A DNA stretch of 64,000 bases from an uncultured Anaeroplasmataceae bacterium (GTDB lineage: Bacteria > Bacillota_I > Bacilli_A > Acholeplasmatales > Anaeroplasmataceae), in assembly GCA_910584005.1 (NCBI GenBank), contig CAJTXR010000002.1, positions 1-64,000 of the forward strand, given 5' to 3'. The position numbers and the translations under genes are program-made. Within the stretch, counting starts at the first letter, position 1. Each line of letters starts with the position of its first letter. The notes under the pieces were generated by a model, which searched no databases, was not told the DNA's origin, and worked only from the letters and a program-made list of their open reading frames with translations. Below are positions 32,343 through 42,572 of the stretch, piece by piece.

Positions 32343-34411
32343 AAAAAACTTTTATGGCATTTATTGATAATTATGATGAAATTACATTTTTAGTTCGCAG
32401 TAGAAAGGCAAGATATAAGGGGAAAAACTTTTATCTTTATGATGATGAAGACTTAGTAGAAGAACTAAAAGTGAATTACCAAGCCGTTGAAAATAATTTA
32501 ATTAAAATTGGGTTAAAAGTAAAATCAAAGTTAAATTTACATCATAATTATTCTATTTTGGATGATTTAAATAATAGTGTAGCCGTTTATTCTGGTTCAA
32601 TTGTACGAACAACAGAATTTGAATCTGAATTTTATTATGATGGTCCATTAGGTTTTGAATATACAAAAGATGAAACAGTTTTTCGTGTATGGAGTCCAGT
32701 AGCAAAATCCATCTTTATATGTTTACAAAGCCCAGAAGGATGCATCGATCGTCGTGAACTTACGCATTTTAAAAATGGAGTTTGGTCAGTTGAAATAAAG
32801 GGAAATTTGGATCGGTATAAATATGTTTACTATGTAAAGCTATTTGATAAATATGAACGAATTGTTGACCCTTATGCAATATCTTCTAGTACTAATGGAG
32901 AATGGAGCTACGTCATTGACCTTAAAAAATTATATAAAATGAAACATAAAAAACCTTATTTTTCGGGGTATTATACGGATGCGGTAATCTATGAGGCTCA
33001 TGTTCGGGATATGACTTTATATCGAAATGATACGAAGAAGGGATGCTTTTTAGGGATGATTGATGAACAAGGAAATCATGGACTAGACTATATTCAGTCC
33101 TTAGGAGTAACCCATCTTCAATTGATGCCTGTTTATGATTTTGGTGGTGTAGATGATATCCAAAAAGAACAAGCGTATAACTGGGGATACAATCCAGAAC
33201 AGTATTTTGTTCCAAGTGGATGGCATTCAGAAAATCCAGAGGATCCATATTCGCGGTTAAATGAATTTTTAGAATTAATTGATGAATCTCATGCTAGAGG
33301 GCTTCGGGTAATTATGGATGTCGTATTCAATCATGTTTATGAAAGAGAACAATTCCCATATGAAAAACTGGTTCCTGGTTATTTCTTTAGAGTGGATGCA
33401 TATGGAAATTATACGAATATTTCTGGATGTGGAAATGATTTTGCGACTGAAAAACGTATGGCAGCTCGTTTCATTATTGATAATTTGAAATACTGGGCAA
33501 AAGTATTTCATATTTCTGGATTCCGCTTTGATTTAATGGGATTGTTGGATATAGAAACTTTAAATAATGCTTATCAAGAGTTAAAGAAAATTGATTCTTC
33601 TTGTATGGTATATGGAGAAGGATGGAATATGCCAAACACGATACCTGATGCTTTTAGACCTCATGCGTATAATCATTATAAAATGCCGAATTTCGCTTTT
33701 TTCAATGATAAGTATCGAGATATTCTTAAAGGTAGTCAGTGGGAAGGATCTGTTGGTTTTTGTTTTGGACAGCCTAATTTAATTCATGATATTTTTCATT
33801 TGTTAAGTGGTAGTGTTTTAAATAACTATAAATTCTCTAATCCAAATCAAACCATAAATTACGTCGAATGTCATGATAATTACACCCTATATGACTATGC
33901 ATTTTATAAATTACATTTACCTAGAGAAGAGGTTATAGAGGGAGCAAAACTCGCTTTACAGATGATTACAATCTCTATGGGTGTTGTTTTTATTCATGCT
34001 GGACAAGAATTTTATCGTACAAAGCAGGGAGTGGAGAATTCCTATAATTCAAGCGATGATATCAATAGTTTTGATTATCAAAGAAGGGATTTATATTTAG
34101 ATGATATTGAAGGATTTAAAGAACTTTTGCAGATTCGCAAAGAATATCCTGAATTTAGAATGACGAACCTTTACGATATAGAGCGTAAAATGTTTTTAAT
34201 TGAACAATATTGTAGTGAACATGTTTTATGTTATGGTCTAGAAGGAAATGAGTATCGATTGACTATAATTATTAAAAATAAAAATGAAAGTGATACTTTC
34301 CTTTTAAATCCATGTGAAATGATTTTTGATGGTTCTCATCAATCTTCTCTTCAAGGAAATGAATTTGAATTGATAGATAAGGGAGTTTATATATTTAAGG
34401 AGGTAAAATAA
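32339..34411 (+). CDS. pulA: Type I pullulanase / GH13 debranching enzyme
   Basis: 690 residues. An N-terminal region and a CBM48-like segment (KDETVFRVWSPVAKSIF) precede the GH13 barrel. The type I pullulanase motif YNWGYNP is present. Catalytic sites: GFRFDLMGLLD (nucleophile Asp), YGEGWNM (acid Glu) and VECHDNYTLYD (third Asp). No signal peptide, so it cleaves alpha-1,6 branches of glycogen or imported maltodextrin in the cytosol. One-base overlap with yhaM. Confidence 0.93.
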   Translation: MKKTFMAFIDNYDEITFLVRSRKARYKGKNFYLYDDEDLVEELKVNYQAVENNLIKIGLKVKSKLNLHHNYSILDDLNNSVAVYSGSIVRTTEFESEFYYDGPLGFEYTKDETVFRVWSPVAKSIFICLQSPEGCIDRRELTHFKNGVWSVEIKGNLDRYKYVYYVKLFDKYERIVDPYAISSSTNGEWSYVIDLKKLYKMKHKKPYFSGYYTDAVIYEAHVRDMTLYRNDTKKGCFLGMIDEQGNHGLDYIQSLGVTHLQLMPVYDFGGVDDIQKEQAYNWGYNPEQYFVPSGWHSENPEDPYSRLNEFLELIDESHARGLRVIMDVVFNHVYEREQFPYEKLVPGYFFRVDAYGNYTNISGCGNDFATEKRMAARFIIDNLKYWAKVFHISGFRFDLMGLLDIETLNNAYQELKKIDSSCMVYGEGWNMPNTIPDAFRPHAYNHYKMPNFAFFNDKYRDILKGSQWEGSVGFCFGQPNLIHDIFHLLSGSVLNNYKFSNPNQTINYVECHDNYTLYDYAFYKLHLPREEVIEGAKLALQMITISMGVVFIHAGQEFYRTKQGVENSYNSSDDINSFDYQRRDLYLDDIEGFKELLQIRKEYPEFRMTNLYDIERKMFLIEQYCSEHVLCYGLEGNEYRLTIIIKNKNESDTFLLNPCEMIFDGSHQSSLQGNEFELIDKGVYIFKEVK

Positions 34412-35283
34412 TGAAGATTATAGGTAAAATTTTAGGAATGAATACCTCTGATGGTTGTATGAATGTAAGTGTAGTTACCGATAAAAATGAAGTATACAAT
34501 ATTAAAACGAAAGGGAATACCTCTTTAAATATTGGACATCTCTATGAATTTGATGTAGAAGTCAGTTACGGTGAGCGGACAAGTTATTTATTACAGGAGG
34601 TTCATTCTATTATAGAAAAGGATAATGCATATGAAGTTTATAAATCTTTTTTTCCAGTAGCTCCTATGGATAATGCTGTTGCAAGAAAAAAAATTGAACA
34701 AGCCATAGATCAGATTGAAAATCCTTGTATAAGAAATATAACAGAGGCGATGGTAAAACAGTATGAAGATAAGTTCTTTTTATATCCAGCGGCTACACGT
34801 ATGCATCATGCATATGTTGGAGGATTAGCGTATCATACAGTAGGAATGCTTCAATTGGCAGATTCGTTTTTAGTGAATTATCCCTATCTAAAAAAAGATT
34901 ATTTATATGCAGGAATTATTTTACATGATATAGGTAAAACAGTTGAGTTAACTGGAGTTGAATCTACGGAATATTCTTTAGAAGGACAACTGCTTGGTCA
35001 TTTGGTAATTGGGGCTATGGAAATTCATAAGGTTGCAAGCACTTTAGGATATCAGAATGCCAAAGAGGTTAAACTATTAGAACACATGCTGATTTCTCAT
35101 CATGGACAGCCTTTATATGGAGCTGCGAAGCGGCCTATGACTCCAGAGGCAATTGCGTTATGGTACATTGATACAATTGACTCTAAGTTTAGAGTTTTAG
35201 GAGAAGAGTTAGAAAAGACCACTCCAGAGTCTTTTACAGATACTATAGGTGTTTTAGATAAAATTAAAGTTTATAAAGAGTAA
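34411..35283 (+). CDS. yhaM: YhaM-type 3'-5' exoribonuclease
   Basis: 290 residues. N-terminal OB-fold (about 1-95) and an HD phosphohydrolase domain: HHAYVGGLAYHTVGM, ILHDIGKT and HMLISHHGQ provide the metal ligands. Bacillus YhaM is slightly longer. It probably degrades or trims RNA 3' ends. Third gene of cca-pulA-yhaM with overlapping ends. Confidence 0.9.
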   Translation: MKIIGKILGMNTSDGCMNVSVVTDKNEVYNIKTKGNTSLNIGHLYEFDVEVSYGERTSYLLQEVHSIIEKDNAYEVYKSFFPVAPMDNAVARKKIEQAIDQIENPCIRNITEAMVKQYEDKFFLYPAATRMHHAYVGGLAYHTVGMLQLADSFLVNYPYLKKDYLYAGIILHDIGKTVELTGVESTEYSLEGQLLGHLVIGAMEIHKVASTLGYQNAKEVKLLEHMLISHHGQPLYGAAKRPMTPEAIALWYIDTIDSKFRVLGEELEKTTPESFTDTIGVLDKIKVYKE

Positions 35284-35288
35284 TTATC

Positions 35289-35317
35289 TAGACAAATTGT
35301 TTAAAATTTGATAGAAT
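35289..35317 (+). promoter_or_regulatory. Promoter of the pheST T-box transcript
   Basis: TAGACA at 35289-35294 and TAGAAT at 35312-35317 with a 17-base spacer. Expected transcript start is near 35324, just before the T-box stem I. Confidence 0.65.
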
Positions 35318-35329
35318 ATACAATATATG

Positions 35330-35552
35330 AAAATGATAATGAAGGAGTAGTAACTCAAGTGCTTACAAACTAGAGAATGAGGGATGGTGGGAGCCTCATA
35401 TGGATAGCCTTAGTGAATTCACCTTTGGAGTGGTGTTAATCGCATCCGTGTTCCAGCGTTAATGGATAATGAGGGCTATATAGACATATATAGAACTAAG
35501 GTGGTACCACGGAAAAATTCGTCCTTAGGAGTGAAATCTTAAGGATTTTTAT
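35330..35552 (+). promoter_or_regulatory. T-box riboswitch, probable Phe specifier (UUC)
   Basis: The T-box core AAGGTGGTACCACGG lies near 35498-35512. It is followed by a terminator hairpin (tcctta/taagga, 35522-35545) and a T-run. Upstream lies a stem I region with GGATGGTGGGAGCC. A TTC at 35418-35420 in the context AGTGAATTCACC is the likely specifier codon. Uncharged tRNA-Phe should favour read-through into pheS. The structure was judged by eye; the specifier placement is supported by the downstream gene. Confidence 0.88.
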
Positions 35553-35567
35553 TTTGGAGGAAAATTT

Positions 35568-36605
35568 ATGGAAAATTTAGAATTAGAGCAAGTATGTGGC
35601 AAAGCAGAAGAAGAATTGAATGCAGTGGATGATTTAAATGCTTTACAGCAATTAAAAGCAAACTATTTAGGCAAGAAAGGCTTTGTCGCAACGATAATGG
35701 CAAATTTAAAGGATTTGACTATTGAGAAAAGAAAAGAATTGGGAATGAAATCCAATCAAGTAAAACAAGCATTAGAAGCTCGTTTTGAAGCGAAAAGAAA
35801 AGCCATTGAGAATAAAATTGTTCAAGCAAAACTTGCTACAGAAACTATTGATGTAACTCTTCCTGGTGTTAAATTTAATGTTGGTGCAATTCATCCTTTA
35901 CAAAAAACAATTATGGATTTAGAGGACTTATACATCTCTATGGGCTATACGGTTGCTGAAGGACCAGAAATTGAAACGGACGAATATTGTTTTGAAAAAT
36001 TAAATTTACCTAAGGGACATCCTGCCAGAGATATGCAAGATACCTTTTATATTAATCCTGAGTTATTACTTAGAAGCCAAACTTCTCCTGTTCAAGTCCG
36101 AACAATGTTACAAGAATCGGGAAAGCCAATTAAGATTATATGTCCGGGGAAGGTATACCGAAGAGATGCGGATGATGCGACTCATTCTCATCAGTTTATG
36201 CAATGTGAAGGATTGGTTTTAGGAAAAGATGTTACTCTAGCAGATTTAAAGGGTGCTTTATTGGAAATGGCTAGAATGATGTTTGGTAAAGAGCGAAATA
36301 TTCGACTTCGTCCTTCATTTTTCCCTTTTACTGAGCCTTCTGTCGAAGTAGATGTATCTTGTTCTCGTTGTGGTGGAAAAGGGTGCTCAATGTGTAAGAA
36401 TACAGGTTGGATTGAGATACTAGGAGCAGGCATGGTCAACAATAATGTGTTGAGAATGTGTGGATATAATCCAGATAAAATTCAAGGCTATGCATTTGGA
36501 ATTGGCGTAGAGAGAGTGACGATGTTAAAATATCATATTGATGATATAAGAAATTTTTATTTAAATGACATCCGGTTTTTAAATCAGTTCAAGGAGGTAA
36601 AGTAA
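35568..36605 (+). CDS. pheS: Phenylalanyl-tRNA synthetase alpha subunit
   Basis: 345 residues. N-terminal coiled coil (about 1-85), then the class II core with HPARDMQDTFY, LLRSQTSPVQVR, GKVYRRDADDATHSHQFMQ and FGIGVERVTML. Attaches Phe to tRNA together with PheT. A CxxC-type cluster (CSRCGGKGCSMCKNTGW) replaces the usual short linker and may bind zinc, as in some relatives. GGAGG ribosome site. Confidence 0.97.
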   Translation: MENLELEQVCGKAEEELNAVDDLNALQQLKANYLGKKGFVATIMANLKDLTIEKRKELGMKSNQVKQALEARFEAKRKAIENKIVQAKLATETIDVTLPGVKFNVGAIHPLQKTIMDLEDLYISMGYTVAEGPEIETDEYCFEKLNLPKGHPARDMQDTFYINPELLLRSQTSPVQVRTMLQESGKPIKIICPGKVYRRDADDATHSHQFMQCEGLVLGKDVTLADLKGALLEMARMMFGKERNIRLRPSFFPFTEPSVEVDVSCSRCGGKGCSMCKNTGWIEILGAGMVNNNVLRMCGYNPDKIQGYAFGIGVERVTMLKYHIDDIRNFYLNDIRFLNQFKEVK

Positions 36606-36606
36606 A

Positions 36607-38982
36607 ATGAAAGTTTCTAAGAATTGGTTAAAAGAGTATTTAAATTTAAGCTCATATTCTGATGAAGAATTATTTGCTTTAATTAATGCTCATATTTGTG
36701 AAATTGAATCTTATAAAAGATTAGTTGAAGCTTCTAATTTAACCATTGGGTATGTTCATGAATGTGTAATGCATCCAGATAGTGATCATCTTCATATTTG
36801 TCAAGTTGAGGTATCAAAAGGTCATATGGAGCAGATTGTTTGTGGAGCTCCTAATGTTGCTGCAGGGAAGAAGGTAATCGTAGCTAATGTGGGTGCAATA
36901 CTTCCAGGCGATTTTAAAATTAAGTCTTCTAAAATAAGAGGTGTTGAATCTAATGGAATGCTTTGTTCCTTACAAGAACTGGGAATCGAAGAAAAATATA
37001 TTGATGAAGAATTTAAAAATGGAATCCAGCTTTTATATGAAGATGCACCTATTGGGGAAAATCCATTAGAATATCTAGGGCTTGATGATGTAGTTATTGA
37101 TTTAGATTTAACTTCAAATCGTTCAGATTTACTTTCAATTGAAGGTGTAGCTTTTGATTTAGGAGCTGTTTTAAATCAAAAAGTCCTTACGATATTACCT
37201 GAGTTTGAAGAGGGACAAAAGCCAAATGATATCACTGTTGATATAGAAACTGAGGGGTGTTATAAATATTTAACGCGTGTCATTGATGATGTTACTATTG
37301 CAGATTCTCCTCAATGGATGAAAGCTAGACTGATTGCTAGTGGAATTCGTCCAATTAATAATGTTGTTGATGTTACAAATTATGTATTATTAGAGCTTGG
37401 TCAGCCCCTTCATGCTTTTGATATGGATCAACTAGGAAATCATATTATTGTTAGAAATGCTCATCCTGATGAAAAGCTAATCACATTAGATGGCATAGAA
37501 AGAAAACTAACAGAAGAGGACCTTGTAATCGCCAATGAACAGGGTGCTGTTTGCTTGGCGGGGGTTATGGGAGGTTTATCTTCAGAAGTTGAAGCAACAA
37601 CGAAAACAATTTGTTTAGAGGCTGCTTATTTTTCACCTTATCAGGTAAGAAAAACTTCAGCTCGATTAGGTTTAAAAAGTGAATCTTCTATTCGCTTTGA
37701 AAGAGGAATTGATTTCAATCGTTTAGATCGAGCTTTGGATTATGCAACTCAGTTAATTCAAGAGCTTGCCGGTGGTACAATTCGTCTTGGCGTTTCTGGT
37801 AAGATTAAAAAAGAACCTCCTTTAAAAACAGTAGAAATAACAACAGAAAAAGTAAATCGTGTATTAGGAACTTCTTTATCTGATGAATCCGTGGAAGCAG
37901 TATTAAAACGTCTTGCTTTCACATATGAAAAAAAGAATTTGGTATACTCAATTTTAATCCCATCTAGAAGAATGGATTTAGAAGCAAGTGATCAAGATAT
38001 AATAGAAGATATTGCTCGTATGAATGGATATGATTCTATTCCAACAACAATTGCGAAAACAGAACAATGTGGAGGACTTACCTTTAAACAAAAAAGAATT
38101 AGAAATACACGGATGATGTTTTCTTCTATGGGATTTAATGAAGTGGTAACGTATTCTTTGATTGCTAAGAAGGATTTGTATTTATATACGATTAAGGAAG
38201 AAGAGCCAATTGAAGTTTTAATGCCTATGACTGAAGATCGAGCAGTTATGAGAGAAAGTTTATTAAATGGAGTATTAGAAGCCGTTCGTTATAATCGAGC
38301 ACGAAAGGTCGAAAATCTTTCTTTCTTTGAAATTGGAAATACATATACTATAAAAGAAGAAACGGTAAAACTTGCGGGAGCAATTACAGGATTGTTTAGT
38401 TCACAATTATGGAAAGGCAACCAACAAATTTCAGATTATTATTTATTAAAAGGGGTCTTAGATACCTATTTTGAAAAAATGAATGTAAAAGTGGTTTATA
38501 AACCTATTTCCAATTTACCAAACTTCCATCCAGGCCGAACAGCAGGCTTATATGTGGAAGGGAAGTGGATTGGAATTTTAGGGGAACTACATCCAAAATT
38601 TGCAAAGGAAAATGGGTTATCTAGAACAGTTGCTTTTGAGATAGAATTAGAAGAATTCTTGAAGGATAAGGAAGATTTTGCTTATAAAATTTTAAATAAA
38701 TTTCCATCTGTCACTAGAGATTTAGCGATTGTTGTCAAAAAGGATATACCAGCAGAAGATATATTGGATGTTGTTCGTAAAACAGCGAAAAAAATGTTGG
38801 TTCAGGTAGAGGTTTTTGATTTATATACTGGTGAAAATGTTTTAGATGATGAAAAATCTTTAGCAATTAAATTGACATTAGAGGATACAACCAAAACCTT
38901 AGAATCTGCCGATGTAGATAAAATGATGCATTCTATTTTAAATCGCTTAGAATATCACTTTCAAGCAAAATTAAGAGATTAA
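36607..38982 (+). CDS. pheT: Phenylalanyl-tRNA synthetase beta subunit
   Basis: 791 residues, full length. N-terminal tRNA-binding (EMAP-like) domain (VCGAPNVAAGKKV), B3/B4 editing region (NVVDVTNYVLLELGQPLHAFD), B5 domain and C-terminal ferredoxin-like anticodon-binding domain (FPSVTRDLAIVVK). Two bases after pheS. Confidence 0.97.
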   Translation: MKVSKNWLKEYLNLSSYSDEELFALINAHICEIESYKRLVEASNLTIGYVHECVMHPDSDHLHICQVEVSKGHMEQIVCGAPNVAAGKKVIVANVGAILPGDFKIKSSKIRGVESNGMLCSLQELGIEEKYIDEEFKNGIQLLYEDAPIGENPLEYLGLDDVVIDLDLTSNRSDLLSIEGVAFDLGAVLNQKVLTILPEFEEGQKPNDITVDIETEGCYKYLTRVIDDVTIADSPQWMKARLIASGIRPINNVVDVTNYVLLELGQPLHAFDMDQLGNHIIVRNAHPDEKLITLDGIERKLTEEDLVIANEQGAVCLAGVMGGLSSEVEATTKTICLEAAYFSPYQVRKTSARLGLKSESSIRFERGIDFNRLDRALDYATQLIQELAGGTIRLGVSGKIKKEPPLKTVEITTEKVNRVLGTSLSDESVEAVLKRLAFTYEKKNLVYSILIPSRRMDLEASDQDIIEDIARMNGYDSIPTTIAKTEQCGGLTFKQKRIRNTRMMFSSMGFNEVVTYSLIAKKDLYLYTIKEEEPIEVLMPMTEDRAVMRESLLNGVLEAVRYNRARKVENLSFFEIGNTYTIKEETVKLAGAITGLFSSQLWKGNQQISDYYLLKGVLDTYFEKMNVKVVYKPISNLPNFHPGRTAGLYVEGKWIGILGELHPKFAKENGLSRTVAFEIELEEFLKDKEDFAYKILNKFPSVTRDLAIVVKKDIPAEDILDVVRKTAKKMLVQVEVFDLYTGENVLDDEKSLAIKLTLEDTTKTLESADVDKMMHSILNRLEYHFQAKLRD

Positions 38983-38983
38983 T

Positions 38984-40006
38984 ATGAAACATATTTATGG
39001 ATATACAATAGAAGCACTAAAAGAGTATCTTTTAAGCATTCAAGAAAAGCCATTTCGAGCGAATCAGATTATTGAATGGGTATATAGACATAAGATACAA
39101 TCCTTTGATGAAATAACTAATATGAAGAAAGAGTTTCTTCAAATCTTAAAAAAAGATTTCATTTTGGATACCTTTGATTTAATTCAACAACAAAATAGTA
39201 GTGATGGAACTATAAAATTTTTGTTTCAATTACAAGATGGGAATTTGATAGAAACGGTATTAATGAAGCATATTTACGGATATAGTGTTTGTGTAACAAC
39301 GGAAGTGGGATGCAATATGGGGTGTGCATTTTGTGCCTCAGGGTTGAAGAAGAAAATCAGGAATTTAGAAACCTATGAAATGGTCTTACAAATTCTTATG
39401 GTAGAGCACTTGACAAAACTTAAAATTACCCATGTTGTTGTTATGGGAATTGGTGAACCATTTGATAATTATGAAAATGTTGTTCAATTTCTACATATCA
39501 TCAATTATCCCTTAGGATTAGAAATAGGGGCTCGTCATATTACGGTTTCTACTTGTGGACTTGTAGATAAAATTTATGCTTATTCCGATTTTGATTTACA
39601 AGTGAATTTAGCAATAAGCCTCCACGCTCCTACAAATGAATTAAGAAATCAAATAATGCCAATAAATAAGGCATACCCTTTAGAAGAACTTATAAAGGCG
39701 ATTCGGTATTATATAAATAAAACCAATCGTCGTGTTACAATTGAATATATTTTATTGCGAGATTTTAATGATACCAAAGCCTGTGCAAATCAGCTTGCCG
39801 ATTTACTTCATGGACTTAATGTATATGTCAACTTAATTCCTTATAATGAAGTAAAAGAAAAACCTTATCAAAGATCAAGTTTAGAAGCGATGCATGCGTT
39901 TTATGATCAATTAAAAAAGCGAAGTTTAAATGTAACGCTAAGAAGAGAACAAGGATCTGATATTGATGCAGCCTGTGGGCAACTTAGAAGTAAACATTTA
40001 AAATAA
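38984..40006 (+). CDS. rlmN: 23S rRNA/tRNA (adenine-C2)-methyltransferase RlmN
   Basis: 340 residues. Radical SAM cluster motif CNMGCAFC, GIGEPFDNY, and the C-terminal catalytic Cys in DIDAACGQLR. It methylates A2503 of 23S rRNA. Starts one base after the pheT stop; rlmN followed by rsgA and rpe is conserved in Bacilli. Confidence 0.95.
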   Translation: MKHIYGYTIEALKEYLLSIQEKPFRANQIIEWVYRHKIQSFDEITNMKKEFLQILKKDFILDTFDLIQQQNSSDGTIKFLFQLQDGNLIETVLMKHIYGYSVCVTTEVGCNMGCAFCASGLKKKIRNLETYEMVLQILMVEHLTKLKITHVVVMGIGEPFDNYENVVQFLHIINYPLGLEIGARHITVSTCGLVDKIYAYSDFDLQVNLAISLHAPTNELRNQIMPINKAYPLEELIKAIRYYINKTNRRVTIEYILLRDFNDTKACANQLADLLHGLNVYVNLIPYNEVKEKPYQRSSLEAMHAFYDQLKKRSLNVTLRREQGSDIDAACGQLRSKHLK

Positions 40007-40009
40007 GAA

Positions 40010-40052
40010 AAAAGATGTTGATAAAAATATTTTATATATCAACATCTTTTTT
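40010..40052 (+). terminator. Terminator after rlmN
   Basis: Eleven-pair stem agatgttgata/tatcaacatct, flanked by A and T runs. Confidence 0.85.
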
Positions 40053-40096
40053 CATAATCTTTTTTGTTTTGCCAAAAATAATAATGGTGATTTTTT

Positions 40097-40972
40097 ATGA
40101 AACTTTTTTATCGACTTTGGCTTGTTATTTTAGGTATCATTATTATATGGATTTATTTTATTTTTATTTCTCCAAAATTATTTCATAGTGCAGTTATGAC
40201 CATTCCAGATATTTTAAATTTAAAAGAAGCAGAAGCTGTTCAAATCTTAAAAGAGAATAAAATTCCTTATCAAATTACATATTTAGAAGATAAGGAAGAG
40301 GTGGTTAAAAAAACAATCCCATTTCCTGGGACAACAATCAAAAAGGGGAACCGAATTGATGTGTTTATAGGTAAGATTATGCCAGAATCTTATCATAGTT
40401 ATATCGGACAAATCTATTCTTTTGTTGAAGAGGAAATCGAACAACTCTGTAAAAAAAATCATTTGCAATTAAAGATAGAATATGAAGAACATAACGATTT
40501 GCCAGGCCAAATGATTGTCCGAGAATCGATAAATGAAGGAAGTCTTTTAAATCAAGAACAAGAACTTACTTTGACAATCGTTTCTAATCAAAATAGTTTT
40601 TTAATGCCGAATTTGGTGGGAATGAATTTAAATGATGCTTTAGAATTATTAAAAGATACAAAAATTAAAATCAATATAAATTATTATCAAACCCCAATTG
40701 AAGAGGATATTATTTTATATCAATCCACCCCACAAAATACAATTATAAGTAAATATAATAGTTCTCAAATTGACCTATATGTTTCAAAGGCATTAGATAA
40801 AACAACAGTAGTACAGGTGGATGATTTTATCCATGTTATTGAACTATTGGGGTATGAAGTTGAAGTGAATTATGTTTGTTCTTCTGAAAAATCAAACAAA
40901 TTAGTTGCGTTTCAGGTTCAAAAGTTATATGATTATAATAGGGTGAAGTATATACTTTGGATAACAGAATAG
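40097..40972 (+). CDS. PASTA-domain membrane protein without kinase domain
   Basis: 291 residues. One membrane helix (about 7-28), then four consecutive PASTA-like units (about 35-97, 98-163, 164-234, 235-291), the third beginning MPNLVGMNLNDALELL. In Bacilli this place between rlmN and rsgA holds the phosphatase PrpC and the kinase PrkC, whose extracellular part is made of PASTA units. Here phosphatase and kinase domains are missing. The N-terminal 6 residues leave no room for a cytosolic domain. It may bind peptidoglycan or muropeptides as a structural or sensory remnant. Its end overlaps the upstream part of the rsgA reading frame. Confidence 0.85.
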   Translation: MKLFYRLWLVILGIIIIWIYFIFISPKLFHSAVMTIPDILNLKEAEAVQILKENKIPYQITYLEDKEEVVKKTIPFPGTTIKKGNRIDVFIGKIMPESYHSYIGQIYSFVEEEIEQLCKKNHLQLKIEYEEHNDLPGQMIVRESINEGSLLNQEQELTLTIVSNQNSFLMPNLVGMNLNDALELLKDTKIKININYYQTPIEEDIILYQSTPQNTIISKYNSSQIDLYVSKALDKTTVVQVDDFIHVIELLGYEVEVNYVCSSEKSNKLVAFQVQKLYDYNRVKYILWITE

Positions 40973-40980
40973 GAGCAAAT

Positions 40981-41898
40981 ATGGTAGGACGAATTACAAA
41001 TTTAAATGGTGGCATATATCAGGTTGTTTTAGAAGATGGGAATACAATCTCTGTAAAGGCAAGAGGGAAACTACGAAGTATAAAAATGCTAGCCATTAAT
41101 GGAAAAGCAATCAGTAAAAAAGAAGAAATGAGAACCATAAAGTTATCTCCTAAGGTTGGAGATTTGGTTGTGGTTGATAATGACATGATTGCAGAAATTT
41201 TAGAGCGTAAAAATGAGTTGATTCGTCCAGATATTGCAAATGTAGATCAAATATTAATTGTATTTGCAGCTAAAGAACCCGATTTCTCCTTTTATCTTTT
41301 AGATCTTTTTTTAGTTAACATAACAAGACAAAAAATTACACCTTTAATCGTAATTACTAAAATAGATAAACTTACTCCAATAGAGTTAAAGCAATTTAAA
41401 GAAAAAATGAAATATTATATTAATCTAGGATATGAGGTTTTGTATGTCAATAGTATTACAAAAGAAGGAATTGACTTAGTTGCTAAGCACTTGGAGAAAA
41501 GGATAACAGTTCTGTCTGGTCAAACTGGAGCTGGAAAATCCACTTTGATTAATGCAATTCTACCTAATTTTGAATTGAAGACACAAGAAATTAGTTTAGC
41601 ACTGGGTAGAGGGAAACATACGACAAGGCAGACAACCTTGTATGCCTATAAGGATGGATATATTGGGGATACTCCTGGATTTTCAAAGCTGGATGTCTTA
41701 GGAATTGAAAAAGATGAACTTTCCAATCTTTTTATCGAATTTAAATCTTATCCTTGTCGGTTTAAGGATTGCCTCCATCAAAAAAATGCTTTAGGTTGTC
41801 AAGTAAGAGAAGCCTCTATCCATAATAAAATACTTTCTACTCGCTACGAAAATTATTTGAAAATGCTTGAACAAATTGTAAACAAGGAGAAAAAATAA
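40981..41898 (+). CDS. rsgA: Ribosome small subunit GTPase RsgA
   Basis: 305 residues. N-terminal OB domain (about 1-65), circularly permuted GTPase (TKID, GQTGAGKSTLIN, DTPGF) and a C-terminal zinc domain (CRFKDCLHQKNALGCQV). Assists 30S maturation. The start at 40981 follows AGGAG (40971-40975); an in-frame TTG at 40957 lies inside the previous gene. Confidence 0.95.
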   Translation: MVGRITNLNGGIYQVVLEDGNTISVKARGKLRSIKMLAINGKAISKKEEMRTIKLSPKVGDLVVVDNDMIAEILERKNELIRPDIANVDQILIVFAAKEPDFSFYLLDLFLVNITRQKITPLIVITKIDKLTPIELKQFKEKMKYYINLGYEVLYVNSITKEGIDLVAKHLEKRITVLSGQTGAGKSTLINAILPNFELKTQEISLALGRGKHTTRQTTLYAYKDGYIGDTPGFSKLDVLGIEKDELSNLFIEFKSYPCRFKDCLHQKNALGCQVREASIHNKILSTRYENYLKMLEQIVNKEKK

Positions 41899-42536
41899 TG
41901 GAAATATCCGTATCTATATTATCAATTGATTATGCCAATATAAAACAAAAATTAGACCAGTTTTCTAATTGTATTCATTATTTACATCTAGATGTTATGG
42001 ATGGCAATTTTGTACCCAATATTAGTTTTGGACCTGCTCTTATTCAATCTCTTCGTAAGGAAAGCTCGCTTTTTTTTGATACTCATTTGATGATTGCTCA
42101 TCCAGAGAAGTTTATTTCTACTTTTGTTGAAGCAGGAAGTGATTGTATTACCTTTCATTATGAGGCAACCCAAGATCCTCTTCAGTTAATCCAATATATT
42201 CATAGTTTTCACATCAAAGCTGGAATCAGTATTAATCCAGATACGCCTGTGGATGTGCTTGATTTGTTGTTGCCGTATGTTGATCTTGTTTTGATTATGT
42301 CTGTTCATCCTGGCTATGGGGGACAATCTTTTATTCCTTCAGCAATAAATAAAGTTCAGTATTTAAAAAGAATGAAAGAAGAGCATGGGTATTCTTTTTT
42401 AATTAGCATTGATGGAGGAATTAATGATCAAACATTACCTTTAGTTTCATCTTATGTAGATTTGGCTGTTAGTGGAAGTTATATTATAAACGCGGCAAAT
42501 CCGGAGGAAAAATTAAAGTTACTTATGCATAAATGA
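41898..42536 (+). CDS. rpe: Ribulose-phosphate 3-epimerase
   Basis: 212 residues. Motifs: VSILSIDYANI, HLDVMDGNFVPNISFGP, DTHLMIAHPEKF, MSVHPGYGGQSFI and SIDGGI with catalytic Asp. Pentose phosphate pathway. One-base overlap with rsgA. Confidence 0.96.
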   Translation: MEISVSILSIDYANIKQKLDQFSNCIHYLHLDVMDGNFVPNISFGPALIQSLRKESSLFFDTHLMIAHPEKFISTFVEAGSDCITFHYEATQDPLQLIQYIHSFHIKAGISINPDTPVDVLDLLLPYVDLVLIMSVHPGYGGQSFIPSAINKVQYLKRMKEEHGYSFLISIDGGINDQTLPLVSSYVDLAVSGSYIINAANPEEKLKLLMHK

Positions 42537-42572
42537 TAATTAATTTTCATAAGGTATACTAAAGGTGATATT

